Positions 19,940-30,556 of a stretch of 64,000 nucleotides of DNA are shown piece by piece; within the stretch, counting starts at the first letter, position 1; every line of letters begins with the position of its first letter. The position numbers were made by a program, and so were the translations under genes. A model generated the notes under the pieces. That model had not been told where the DNA came from. It did no database searches and was given only the letters and a program-made list of their open reading frames with translations. Source of the stretch: Metallyticus violacea (taxonomy: Eukaryota; Arthropoda; Insecta; Mantodea; Metallyticidae); the NCBI GenBank assembly GCA_030762175.1, contig CM060846.1, positions 184,876,041 through 184,940,040 of the forward strand. The letters are read 5' to 3'.

Positions 19940-20769
19940 AATAAGGTATATATATAAACAATGTGTACAGTTTTTTTTTCACACTAACTCCATTCACTTA
20001 CATAAAATTTGGAACATATGTTTCGGGAGCGATCCCTCCCATCTTCAGCCTATTGACAAACTGTTGTTAAACGTGGCGGTTGGGTCTCTTGATGTTCTTC
20101 CCATACCACCCAATTTATCACAATAAGTTCAAAAAGATATTCAAAGAACAAGGAATTATGTTAGCCCCAAAGAACAATTTTAATATAAAGAACTTATTAG
20201 GTTGCAGAGTAAAGGACTACATGCCAACAGAACAAAAGTCAGGTATTTACGAAATAGAATGTGCAGAGTGCGACAAAAAATACATTGGAAAAACGAAGAG
20301 GAATTTGGGAATCCGGAAAAAAGAGCACTTCAGAAATATTCGCTTAAAACAAATTGATAAATGAGTAATAGCAGCGCACTTTTGGAATAAAAATCATGAA
20401 ATTAAACCAGAGATAAAACTACTTAAACAACTTCATAATGCAATAGAACTTTCCATTTTGGAAAACATTTTCATTACAAAAAATAAGGATAATTTGATGA
20501 ATTTCGATATCCCTCCATTGGATGAACTCAGCAAATTCCTAATAGAACCAACAGATGCCGCCACAAGAACATCAAGAGACCCAACCGCCACGTTTAACAA
20601 CAGTTTGTCAACAGGCTGAAGTTGGGAGGGATCGCTCCCGAAACATATGTTCCAAATTTTATGTAAGTGAATGGAGTTGGTGTGAAAAAAAAACTGTATA
20701 CATTGTTTATATATATGCCACTCCATTGTCAACAGCTTCGTAAGTACACTTATTTGAATAAGGTATATA
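19940..20769 (+). mobile_element. Penelope-like element with inverted end and 13-bp TSD
   Basis: The AATAAGGTATATA duplication lies at 19940-19952 and 20757-20769. Just inside, about 150 bp at 19946-20095 are the reverse complement of 20567-20718 (for example GGGAGCGATCCCTCCCA and its partner). About 38 bp (20719-20756) extend beyond the right copy only. Penelope elements are known for pseudo-LTRs that may be inverted and for such an extension. Between the arms lies only the C-terminal part of the protein: a GIY-YIG endonuclease (S-G-I-Y-E-I-E-C-A-E-C-D-K-K-Y-I-G-K-T near 20240-20300). The RT is missing. Reading of the interrupted gene resumes after the TSD. Confidence 0.9.
20100..20560 (+). 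pseudogene. GIY-YIG endonuclease domain of Penelope-like element
   Basis: The frame at 20080-20364 plus the following frame after a TGA encodes the GIY-YIG nuclease. It holds the G-I-Y motif, C-x2-C immediately before Y-I-G-K-T, K-R-N and a K-K-E-H-F-R-N-I block, then A-A-H-F-W-N-K-N-H and a tail that ends P-L-D-E-L-S-K-F. The nuclease makes the target nick for Penelope integration. The Y, Y and G residues are kept; a stop at 20362 interrupts it. Confidence 0.85.
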
Positions 20770-20807
20770 CTTTGGCCTTTGATAAGGAATAAAGTTTGCC
20801 GACTTCC

Positions 20808-20809
<2 letters not shown>

Positions 20810-20864
<55 letters not shown>

Positions 20865-20870
20865 GGGGGG
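20810..20870. repeat. (TG)n(AG)n(G)n compound microsatellite
   Basis: A GT run passes into GA repeats and ends in nine Gs. It lies inside the unclassified gene relic, whose similarity resumes at about 20880. Confidence 0.96.
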
Positions 20871-22461
20871 GATTTTGCTGTAGGCAGCTTTGGATTCTAA
20901 ATCGTGGTATTTATGATGCCACTAGTAAGGGGCATATGCATATGAGGTCAGAGGACATTGCTGGAAGAGGTTTATAAGAGGTCTTGTCATATCTGAATGT
21001 GCATCTTAAGAGGATGAAAGAGCACAACAAAAATGTAGAACTTCTTATTGCATAGTCAAACTCTCTTGGTGGCCAAAATAAGAATCAGAATATGGTTCGT
21101 TTTTGATACTATGTAGTCCATGTTTGGGGGCTTTTTAAATGTGTTGAATATAAATTCCCTGTCCCGGGGCACATATTTCTCTTCTGTGATAGAGATCTTG
21201 GGATAATTGAAAAGAAAAAGAAAAAAAAACCCAGAAGGTAGTACCAGCTAGTTGAACATTGTAAACGGAAAAGGCAATTGTTGTTAGGAGAATGAAGCAA
21301 TGCCAAGGGTCCAGATCATATTAATATAACTATAACAAATAAAATAATGTACAGCATACTGCAGACTGTTACATCTTCTACACCTCACTCATGACACCAT
21401 CCTATCCAAAGCAGCGGAAACAGGCATTCATACAAACCCCTTCCTAAGATCAAAACGCCCCAATCTCTTAAAGATTACAGACCAATTATCATACTGCCGA
21501 CGCTATCCAAAGACTTGAACGCATCCTATATAAACAGCTGACAGATTACCTTAATGGGTATGACCTTGACTCTTATGAGTCTAATTTCATACCAGGTCAT
21601 AGTTTAAGCATAGCACTGCTTAACATATGTGAAGATATATTTGGTGCCTGTGATGAACGAAGACTGACACTACATGTATTGCTTGACATAACTAAAGCTT
21701 TTGATCCCGTAGACACAAGACTTGCTTCTTACTAAACTAAAGGTGTTAAATATGTGTGACACTGTCGTGCTGTGGTTTGACTCCTATCTTCGCCAGCGGC
21801 AGCTGTGTGCTTTTTTTTTTTTTTTTTTTTTTTTAAAGAAATATTTCTTCTTCATGGCGGCTCGTAAAGACAGGACATCCTCAAGGTAGTGTTCTGGGTT
21901 CCTTTGTTTTCATTATATATCAATGACATATCTCCTGCTATTAGCCACAGTAAATACCACCTCTAGGCCGACAACTTACAAATTTACATACACTCTGGAA
22001 ATAACGATATTCATGACACAATAACTAACATTAACCATGACCTATGCTCAATTCATTTATGGACTCGTACTCTGGGCCTTGGTCTTAATCCCCTAAAATC
22101 GCAAGCTATGATCGTGGTATACCAGCGATTGCTAAGTGCCATAGACTTAGGCAATATTCCTCCGATTAATATCCATCAAACAGCAATTCCCTTCCCTGGT
22201 TCTGCGAAAAACCTTGGAATTATTATAGACAGTAATCTCTGTTGGGAAACCATGTTGCTGATACCTGCTGGAAGGTAAGTTCTCTAATCTATACGATTAA
22301 AAGATTAAACATTACCCTACCCAGAACCTTAAAAAAGGTCTTGGGCACTCCCCGGTGATGCCTCACTCGACTACTGCGATTTTCTGCTCAGAGACTTAAA
22401 CTCTAACTTAACGCAAAAACTACAGCGTGTTTATAATATATGCTTTCGTTACATCTGCGAT

Positions 22462-22788
22462 GTGCGTCTGTTCCATCATGTGTTGTCTTGGTTCCGCCTT
22501 AAAGTCGAAGAAACATTCATTGTCTCGCTCTACTTTTCAAAACCATTCATACATCTTCGCCATCTCATCTATATTCTCGTTTTCAAAATCTATCTTCCTC
22601 TCATAATCTTAACATACCAACACGTACTATTATTACCATTGCATCAAGCATCACTTTACCCATCATCATTCACCGTAATCATTGCCCGTCTCTGGAATGC
22701 ATTGCCAGGGGATGTCAGAGACTGCCTTACTTTAGGAGTATATTATAAGAAATTGTTTAATATTATCAGAAATAATCGATTACCCTAG
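22462..22788 (+). pseudogene. LINE ORF2 C-terminal open frame
   Basis: This is the longest undisturbed piece of the CR1-like ORF2. It holds the finishing block A-R-L-W-N-A-L-P-G-D-V-R-D-C-L-T-L followed by Y-K-K-L-F-N-I-I. It lacks the catalytic RT core, which lies upstream in other frames. Confidence 0.8.
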
Positions 22789-22924
22789 ATTCAGATTCCT
22801 TTTGTTACAATGCATGTATTTATTTGTTTTACCCTGCTGTAGAATTATTCATTCTATTGTTTTATTACTACCATAAATGCTCCTATCTCGTTCACAATAT
22901 CGCCTGGGTTTCATTTTTTTTTTT

Positions 22925-23182
22925 TAAATTTTTACTACTGAGTCACCACAGGCGGCGAACACAGGTGATACATGAAATGGAATATTGGGAAAGGATTTTT
23001 TTTTTCCAGGAAGGAAACGTTCCAGGCCTAAGTTTAGGGTTCCTCCCCGGCATTTACCATTTATGTGGACTGAGGAAAACCTGGAAAAACCTCAGTCAGG
23101 GAGGACGGTCCTGGTGGGATTCGAACCTCAGACCTTCCGCTCATGAGCCCGCGCCTTAACGACCTCGGCCATCCGTGGCGGT
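22925..23182 (-). mobile_element. tRNA-derived SINE, family B
   Basis: The tRNA-like head is at the right (GGCCGAGGTCGTTAAGGCGC read on minus; box B GGTTCGAATCC). The body is shared with the 10093 copy. It sits in the LINE 3' UTR. Similar TTTAA(A)TTTT(A) sequences on each side suggest a degraded target duplication. Confidence 0.9.
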
Positions 23183-23510
23183 GTTTAATTTTATGATTTG
23201 CTTGTATCTTTATTTCCATTTTCAGGATTTACGTATGTGGATATATTTATAAATTTTTATTGCTGTGCTTATTGTATATTATGTTTTTTTTTGTTCTTCT
23301 TCTTAAGTTAATATTTTTCATTATCAATATTTATGTATTAGCATACATTTATTTATATACACAATGTTTTACATTGGTTTATATGTCAACTTTAATGTGA
23401 ATGTTGTGATTGTAATATTGTGTTTATAACTTCATGTAATTATTATTAGATTGGTAGAGCTGAAGAGAAGGCCTAATGGCTTTAGCTCTACCTAAATAAG
23501 TAAATAAATA

Positions 23511-23905
23511 CATGCTATCTGGATGACGGGATGTTATTTTTGCACACCACAACCTTCAATATAACATTTATAATGGTACCTCTATGTGCTTTAAATAAAT
23601 TACGTGTATTGTTATTTGTTGTACATAGTTATCATTGAGAGGTTTATTTTCTTACATGTTTACACTCTTCATTATGTACGAACAATTTACATTATCAGTT
23701 TATGTGCAGGCAGTGTACAAAAAATAGCAGTACATTTTACTTCATGTGTCCTTTCTAATTTCCTATCTGCTTGGAATTGTGTTAAGAAGACGAGTTACTG
23801 TGAGATTTTAAATATGAATTTTCTGATGCAACTTCATATAATGGATGGGTAGCACAAAAAATCGTTTCATTGGGTACTAGACAGGATTATTTCATTATTT
23901 ATATA
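23511..23905. other. No supported feature
   Basis: A 82-residue frame (23604-23852) has no recognisable similarity. The stretch is AT-rich. Confidence 0.4.
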
Positions 23906-23909
23906 ATTT

Positions 23910-24190
23910 GTTTTACTTGTAGTTTTCTTTCCTTTTCGGACGAAACAAAGTCATTGTTAATCTTTCACCCAAATTAGACAACCAGCTACAGAACCGCCGA
24001 CAGCCTGAAGAGTGAAATACAGGACGCTAAAGTTCGATATGTAACAGCAGCTTAGGATGCTACCTAGATTTTTAAGTCTTGTATTTGACTCCTCAGGCTG
24101 TTTGCTGTTCTGTCGTTGTTATCTGGAGTTCGGCGAAAGCTTAACAATAACTTATTTTCTCCGAGAAAGAAAGGAAACTATAAGTAAAAC
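23910..24190. mobile_element. Fold-back element (~115-bp inverted arms)
   Basis: The arms 23910-24028 and 24075-24190 are reverse complements with moderate divergence (GTTTTACTTGTAGTTTTC against GAAACTATAAGTAAAAC; CAGCCTGAAGAGT against its partner). The loop is about 46 bp. The structure could form a long hairpin. No coding capacity is visible, so it may be a fold-back MITE. Confidence 0.85.
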
Positions 24191-24489
24191 AGGAGGAAAA
24201 AAACAAACAAATAATTAAATCTAGTACGGTTTGCATTGCCGACCTCCCGTGGTTATTTTATCGACCCGCCCACCAGGATCTTTAGTTCGGGCATCTCGCT
24301 CGGGGCTGCTGATCTTTTGCCAGAGAATTTGTAATCCGGTTAAGGGCAATGCTTTTGCCGTTCGGATCTGTAGCTCTCACAGCTAGAGAATTTGTAGCGG
24401 GTAAGGTCAAGTTAAGTATCTGCGTATCCTGTCATCGGTTATGCGATGTTGAGGGATAATATAATGCATGCAGAAACCGAGATTTTTAA
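24191..24489. other. No supported feature
   Basis: It is more GC-rich than its surroundings around 24240-24400. GAGAATTTGTA occurs twice (24326 and 24386). The AGCGGGTAAGG and CCGGTTAAGGG parts are similar, suggesting a small internal duplication. Confidence 0.35.
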
Positions 24490-24763
24490 TGGCGTCTAAC
24501 GCCCGTTTTTACTACTAAGGCACCACAGGCGGTGAACACTGGTGATACAGGAGATGAATTGATACATTAGGAAAGGATTTTTTTAAGGAAGGAAACGTTC
24601 CAGGCCTAAGTTTTAGGGTAGCTCCCCCGGCATTTGCCATTTATGTGGACTGAGGAAAACCTGGAAAAATCCTCAGTCAGGGAGGAAGGTCCAGGCAGGA
24701 TTCAAACCTCAGTCCTTGCGCTCACCAGTCCGCGCCTTAACTAGCTCTGTCACCCGTGGTGGT
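24490..24763 (-). mobile_element. tRNA-derived SINE, family B
   Basis: A minus-strand copy with AACGCCCGTTTTTACTAC at its 3' end and the tRNA-like head at the right (CACCCGTGGTGG complement). Box B is partly mutated (GATTCAAACC on +). Confidence 0.9.
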
Positions 24764-25411
24764 ACAGAAACTGACGAGTCTCTCCTGCGTATAAAATTAG
24801 ATGCGCGTAGCGTGAAGGAAACTTTCTGTGATTATCCTATCACTGAACACATATCATTATTTAATGAAAATGTGTACAAGAAGAAGGAAACACAGGAGAA
24901 ATATCATCAGTTTATTAGTAAGATTTAGGGAGGACGAAGACGATACCGGTTTCTGTAGCAAGTGAGATTTAATGTAGTATATTATTAAATTTTATTGTAG
25001 TAATATTAATAAAGAGTGTAATAATAAATTCAGCAACAACAATATTATGTACAGCGATAGCTCCTTTCCTGTACAGGCACCACCAAGGTAGTCCCCAGTT
25101 CAGTTTACTAGACAAAGAGGAGTGAGATGTAATAGCAATAAATAATAAAAATGGTTTTGAAGACGAGCGTAGGGAATTTTGAAATAGTGGAGAGATTTTT
25201 ACATCATGTGAAAGGAATATTTTCTTGACGGAACATCGCAACACTGCACAATTGCCAACCTGTACATAACGAATTGTTCTCGCCGGAATAGAACACTAAT
25301 TTTGTATTTTGCAATATTACATTGAATTTGGAAAGTATTGAACTTGCTGGGTAATTATTTGCAGTAGTAGGAATGGTATATAAATGTGTATTTCTGTATT
25401 TGATGTATTCT
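24764..25411. other. No supported feature
   Basis: Short frames at 24716-24928 (+) and 25244-24969 (-) are not recognised. ATATTATTAAATTTTATTGT-type sequence dominates. Confidence 0.4.
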
Positions 25412-26715
25412 TTTATGTATGCAAAATAAAAGAATACACCAAACTCACAGAAATTTGCCTAAACCAAGCCTATTTTTCTGAAAATTTTATAAACAACAAG
25501 CAAAAGAATACATCAAACTCACAGAAATTTGCATAAATCAAGCCTATTTTTCTTTCAAAAGGAAAATTTTATAAACAACAAGCAGGACTTACTATGGGCA
25601 GCCCTTTATCTAATTCATGAGCATATTCGAAACACATTAACTCGGCTTTCCCATACATATTTAAGGTATGTTACAGATATGTCGACGATATATTTGGCAT
25701 GCCTTAAAACTGTTGAATATACAAGGTAGAAACATATCGTTTACATACGAAACAGAAACATAACATTTTGCCATTCTTGGATATTAAAATAATGGAACGT
25801 CAAGGAAATCTGGAATTTGGAATATACAGGTAATTAGATAAAAGCTGACAATTTTAACCCTACAGCGCACAAACGTGCAGTTATCACCAGTTTAACACAC
25901 CGGCTAGTTAACCTACAAATAAGCAAGGAAGAATATTTCAAAGAATACAAACAAATAAAAGAAATTAAAATTTTTAATCAATGATTCTTCTATTTCATAA
26001 AAAGGTACGGAAATTCAAAAGACAAAAACGTATCAAAGAAACCACAATACTTTCAGCAAGAAAATATAAGCTAATTTTTTAAAAAAATCAGATAGTGTCT
26101 ATGGGCTACAATAATATGCAGAATATTCTTAAAGATTTTAATATTTTGGCACCGGTCAACAGATTTAATGTTAAAGGCCTATTGATAAACAATGTTAATG
26201 ACAGTATTCCACAAGAGAAAAAAGCAGGTAGTTACAAAGTAAATTGTGCAGAATGTAAAAAAATCTACATTGGAAAAAAGAAGAGAAACAGGCACATGGT
26301 TAAAATAACATTTCAGGAACATGAAGCACAAGTATTAGAGAAATCAGCAATAGCATATCATTTTTGGACAGAAAATGACATAATGAATAAAGCAAAATTA
26401 ATAAAATCAGTACAAAGACCTAAAAAATTAACAACTTGGGGGAAAATCTACATCTACAAATACAAAGATAGTCTAATGATCTTCAACACTGCCGGGAATG
26501 AAAACATGAGCTACACGTTTATCGCACTACCACCAGAGCAGAATACACATTCCCAAAGCTTAACAAATTATCAGACTGTTGAATTTTAGCCTAGCTGATG
26601 ATGAGAACAAAATGCTCTCGAAACTGTTCTATATATTATACAAGTAAATGAAACATTTAGAGTGTGTACTTCAACTAAATCATACAATAATATCAATTAT
26701 ATAATTGGCTTACTG
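25412..26715 (+). mobile_element. Penelope-like element, RT to 3' end (copy a)
   Basis: The region has the Penelope RT blocks Y-I-K-L-T-E-I-C, F-Y-K-Q-Q-A-G-L-T-M-G-S-P-L-S, and R-Y-V-D-D-I-F-G near 25671-25695. Here the catalytic Y-V-D-D is intact, though the frame is shifted around it. P-F-L-D-I-K-I follows, then a linker and a GIY-YIG domain (S-Y-K-V-N-C-A-E-C-K-K-I-Y-I-G-K near 26230-26275). At 25428-25583 a 74-82-bp segment of the RT is tandemly duplicated. The 3' end (GATGATGAGAACAAAATGCT to about 26700) matches the minus copy at 56690. Confidence 0.9.
26095..26589 (+). pseudogene. Penelope GIY-YIG endonuclease, open frame
   Basis: This 164-residue frame carries the nuclease domain. 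The G-I-Y of the first motif is G-S-Y here, C-A-E-C precedes Y-I-G-K, and histidines follow in Q-E-H and Y-H-F-W, consistent with a C-C-H-H zinc site. It continues to T-W-G-K-I-Y-I-Y-K-Y and the C-terminal T-V-E-F followed by TAG. It is the best kept Penelope frame here, but RT frameshifts upstream leave the element inactive. Confidence 0.88.
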
Positions 26716-26724
26716 TGCAAGTTC

Positions 26725-27080
26725 CAATTAACAATTTAACCTTCTTTAAAGTCTTTTAATGACTGATCTTATCTACTAATGAATGGTTGAATGCACTGTG
26801 GGCAGTATTGACAATATTTTGGTATTCTTTTGTGTATTCTTCCTTGTTGAGTGGATGTTTACTAATCTATGAACATGGCTGTTTATAATGGCATGTTGAT
26901 GTGGTTTAGGGTTGGAGCTATTACTTTTTATGTAATTATCTGCATGTATGGGTTTCCTATATATACCAATTTTTTTTTTTCTGTAGATTTTAAGGTTCAA
27001 AAAGGGCAAACATTTTTCCTTTCCATAGTGAACTTGATGCTTTGGTCTTCAGTCTGTATATCAGTCTTACAAAATGGTGT
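26725..27080 (-). mobile_element. Penelope-like RT fragment, minus (copy b)
   Basis: Minus-strand frames (27197-26997, 27009-26776) encode K-F-T-M-E-R-K, P-F-L-N-L-K-I-Y-R, G-I-Y-R-K-P and H-R-L-V-N-I, all RT C-terminal blocks of Penelope. The sequence is the reverse complement of about 27300-27640 of copy c. The two copies meet head to head near 27080. Confidence 0.88.
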
Positions 27081-27082
27081 AT

Positions 27083-28240
27083 AGATCGAAACTTCACGTT
27101 CAATGGAAAAATTTATAAACAAAACTGTGGTTTGGCTATGGGCAATGCTCTCTCTGCACTTCTGGCAAATTTGTTCATTAGTATAGTATAAACTCACATT
27201 ACCAGGGCATTTTCATTTATGTTTAAAACATGGTTTCATGTGGATGATATATTTGCAATAGTACTAAGAAAAAAACAGAGGATGCTTTAAAATTACTAAA
27301 TCTGTAAGACCAAATCATCAAGTTCACTATAGAAAGGAAGAGGAAGGATGTCTGCCCTTTCTGAACCTTAAAATCTACAGAAGAAACAAAATAATTTTGT
27401 TTGGTATATATAGGAAACCCACACGTACAGATAAATACATAAAAACATAACTTCAAATCTAAACCACATTAACATGCCATTATAAACAGCCATGCTCATA
27501 GATTACTAAACATCTCACTCAACAAGGAAGAATACCGAACAGAATACGAGTACATCATCAATACTGTCCACAGTGGTTTCAACCATTCATTAGTAAATAA
27601 GATCAGACATCAAAAGACTTAAAGATATTAAAATCACCACCATGCTCTCCACGATACAGAAGGACTTAAGTTTTAAAATGTTCGCACACCATCCATGTAC
27701 AGCCTAGGTATTCATGTACATTTTTAAAAATTTTGATATTGTGTTGGTGGCACAAAATAAATGTAACATTGGGAACTTTCTGAACAGAATAACAGCATGT
27801 TATTCCATCCAACAAAAAGGCAAGAGTGTATCAGATAGATTGTTTGGATAGTGATCAGATCAGGTATACACAAACAAATTTGGAGACAAGGCAGGAAGAA
27901 TGCTTTAGAAATGTAAAGTATAAACAGATGGATAAATTGGCAGTTGCACATCTTTTTTGAACAATTATGGCATCACAAAAGAAATAAAACTGTTGAAATC
28001 CCAGGGAATTAGCAATATAGAAAAAGATTTTCATTTTAAAGAATAAGAATCGTGTTGTGAATTTCAATATCCCACTAATGAACTTCCTGTTTTACTGTAT
28101 ATTGGAACCACCAGAGGTCACATTGTCACCTGCCAGTGTTAGTCAGTCTCCAGTTGAAGATAAGAGAGAATGCTCTTGAAACATGTTCTGATAAATTAAT
28201 TAGTTAAGTATAGTGTCACCTAATATATACCTCTTTAGGG
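27083..28240 (+). mobile_element. Penelope-like element, 5'-truncated (copy c)
   Basis: The copy begins in the RT (F-N-G-K-I-Y-K-Q-like, G-L-A-M-G-N-A-L-S). It then has a V-D-D-I-F-A block near 27240-27255 (the Y of Y-V-D-D reads H), F-T-I-E-R-K-R-K-D-V-C-P-F-L-N-L and G-I-Y-R-K-P-T. The nuclease part is very decayed (V-Y-Q-I-D-C near 27815-27835). The tail at 28120-28240 has GAATGCTCTTGAAACATGTT. An inverted fragment of this tail occurs in TRMU intron 2. Confidence 0.85.
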
Positions 28241-28404
28241 TATAATCAATCAACTTCACTGTTTTTAACTTCTATTAAGTTTACAATTGTGTGAAGTGTG
28301 TTTTTTGCATGTGCTATTTAAGTCTTGGTTCAGAAATTCAGTAAAGGACACACACAGTTTTAATTTATTCTGACTTTTTAAAAAAACAAAAGAGCCACAT
28401 AGTG

Positions 28405-28680
28405 TCATAAAGAATGTAAACCCAAGAATGCAGGCTCAATCCCAGGCAGGATCCATTGGTTTTTTTGGACATAAAAATCCTAAATATGGCTGCCTTCTGA
28501 AGGGAAGTAAAGTTGTGGATGAGATAAAGTTATATTTTAGATTTATGGACAAAAACGAACCTCCAGCCTGAAACAAGAAGCCTCTGAACAACATTTGTCA
28601 GCCGGTTCGCACACTGAATTGAATGGAATGCTGATGACCTGAGATGCTATAAAAGCGTCCATAAATAAACCAAATAAAAA
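28405..28680 (+). mobile_element. tRNA-derived SINE, family A, head-truncated
   Basis: Starts at the end of the tRNA-like region (CCCAAGAATGCAGG, then a degraded box B) and continues through the body GGCTGCCTTCTGAAGGGAAG, GCCTCTGAACAACATTTGTC, CTGAGATGCTATAAAAGCG to an AAATAAAAATAAA tail. It belongs to a subfamily with the copy at 35140 (GTTGTGGATGAGATAAAGTT shared). Confidence 0.9.
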
Positions 28681-30540
28681 TAAACCAATCACATGATAGG
28701 AGTACAATTTATAAGATAGCAAGATTACAGTATTAGCATTGAGCAAGAAATTAAGATGAAAATGTCACATTTTAACAGAGGAAAAGTGTGATGATATGGG
28801 AGCTAGGCAGTTGCCATCTCAAAATTAGTTCAACAAGAAGGCATTAGCCATACATGAGCATTATCATTATAGGATTATAGAAATAGAAGCTTATTGTGCA
28901 TGGGCCAATTATGGATTACTGCATGTATAATGCTGCCGTCATCCTGTAGCTGAGAACAATTACAAACAAATGGATGGCAGGCACAATGTACAAATGTTAC
29001 AAAATTCTAATACAAAAATTTGAAATATTGCAGAGGGGTCAGGAGAAATATTATGAAATAAACAACTTGTGCTGTCGGTGCCTGAAGAGGTGGCTGGGAA
29101 AGCACTGCATAAAGAGAGAGGAGTGACTTTTAGTGGTAATGTAGTGCAGTAGAGCAGCAATTCTCTCCTCTCCACCTTAAGCTCTTGCAGGTCTCCTTTT
29201 CATGCATCTGTTGTTATCTGTATGGGCAAAAATTCAAAGATATGTTCTTTTTGAAACTTCATGTTGGTATAGTTACATTAAAATGAAAATAAAATCTGTC
29301 TGTAATTTAGTGATAAATACTTAATTTCATTTTCATTAGTTCAGAAACATCAATATGAGTATTTACTAAGTAGTGCTTTCAAAGTTATTTTTTCTGTTTT
29401 GGTAATATTTTTCCACTAGCGATAATATGCATGCCACTGGTATGACCTTATTGAAAAAATATGTTATGGCAGGCTTATTACCAGAATAACATGTACTAAA
29501 CTTGTAACTTGTGAACAGTATGTCAGCCTGATGGAGTGAAGGGTTGAAGAGCAAGTCTCTTCAATGTTTATTTTTTCTTTTCTTTGTTTATTTCATTGTA
29601 GGCACATACCATGTGTAGTTTCTTTTAAATTTGAATCCAGTTGATAAAACTTTTGCTAAAAATAATTTTTTCATCAAATTGGTGCTGCATACTTCTTGCA
29701 TGAAATGTAGAGGCAATGAATTGGATTGCATAGGCGAATTCCAAGAAGAAGAAATCAAAATTATTCTCGCTGCAAAAGGGGAGGTGGCACAGAAAATAAA
29801 AAAAAATATGCATTCTCATTTGCACCTTTGATATTGTCGTATGTATGTAATGGTAGACCTTATCGAGGGATCTGTTCTAAACTTGGAATTAAATGCAACC
29901 CTACAATTTGACAGATGGTTTACTACAGTAAATACCTGTTAATTAGGTACACAAAACCTACATTGTGAATAGAAGAGAGAGAATGTGGAATACAAATAGT
30001 TTATTGTTGCCCAGTGTAAAGAAACAAAAAAATAGCAAGGAATGCATACATTAATTTTTTATGTAAAACAATTAGTTATTACTAACCTAGAAGTTGGCAG
30101 CCACTGTATACTACCACTGCATAATATGACTTGAGACTTCCATCAGTCCATTAAGGCTTATGTTCACTGCTTGAAATCTTCAGAATGTAAAATGAAATGA
30201 AATTAATGGTCGTGCAAATGAGCTCATAGTCCTTTAGCACCTAAGACTGCTGGCAATTGCCATCTGAGAATGAGGAACATAACTGGAAAAAACCAGATTA
30301 ATGTTATTAAAGAGGTATTAAATGCAGGTCTGCTGTGTAGAAATAAGATATTCTGACACCTAATTACAGTGCAGTGCGCTAAACATTTATGTTCACCATA
30401 TTGTCGTAAAACATCATCTCAGTTTCGGCTGTCACAGAGAAAACATAATTTTAAATGTACAACAGCTGAATGGCATAAAATAGTAATCATAAATAGTCAT
30501 TGTTATCTAATATAACTCATTTTTGTTTTGCCTACTTTTC
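28681..30540. other. No supported gene; region upstream of TRMU
   Basis: Frames of 60-70 residues on both strands (for example 29631-29831 +) are not recognised. No CpG-rich island or TATA box with a convincing position was found. A 5' UTR exon of TRMU could lie here, because exon 1 is preceded by an acceptor-like TTTTCAACAG. Confidence 0.35.
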
Positions 30541-30556
30541 AACAGTATAAACAAAC
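30541..30556 (+). other. TRMU start context and possible acceptor
   Basis: The ATG at 30557 follows AACAAAC... with A at -3 (ACAAACATG), a favourable insect context. Just upstream, a pyrimidine-rich TTTTGCCTACTTTTCAACAG ends at 30545. This looks like a 3' splice site, so the coding start may sit in a second exon with a 5' UTR exon further upstream. Confidence 0.4.

Larger units (their letters stand above)
19556..21320 (+). pseudogene. Unclassified repetitive gene family, broken by a Penelope insertion
   Basis: Three parts read as one decayed protein. First, 19556-19935 (Y-K-S-Q-Y-T-K-R, then K-S-E-L-E-L-H-Q-R-K and E-M-K-Q-N-F-E-I). Then, across the insertion at 19953-20756, N-N-K-V-Y-T-L-A-F-D-K-E resumes at 20754-20790. 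Then about 20880-21320 has I-A-G-R-G, G-G-Q-N-K-N-Q-N-M-V-R-F, Y-Y-V-V-H-V-W-G-L-F and C-D-R-D-L-G-I-I-E-K. The last blocks resemble a large family of uncharacterised, often multicopy arthropod proteins that I recall only by motif. Two acidic positions in G-G-Q-N and C-D-R-D contexts suggest, but do not prove, a DDE-type transposase. Homopolymer and microsatellite expansions (19718, 20810) further disrupt it. Confidence 0.55.
21350..23510 (+). mobile_element. CR1-like LINE, RT region and 3' UTR
   Basis: The RT starts with S-L-K-D-Y-R-P-I-I near 21465 and continues through D-I-T-K-A-F-D, F-D-S-Y-L-R-Q-R and Y-I-N-D-I-S. The usual A-D-D catalytic motif reads A-D-N (near 21968), after a stop. 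Then come A-K-N-L-G-I-I-I-D-S and the C-terminal W-N-A-L-P-G-D-V-R-D near 22697-22725. A T-run (21811-21834) breaks the thumb-palm region. The coding part ends at TAG 22786. The 3' UTR ends with GAGAAGGCCTAATGGCTTTA, CTCTACC and a short AAATAAGT-type tail at about 23500. It is inactive. Confidence 0.82.

Noticed and set aside
29631..29831. A further small exon with a C-x2-C pattern (S-C-M-K-C)
   Set aside because: One CxxC and an antisense frame of equal length; no splice structure or family match.
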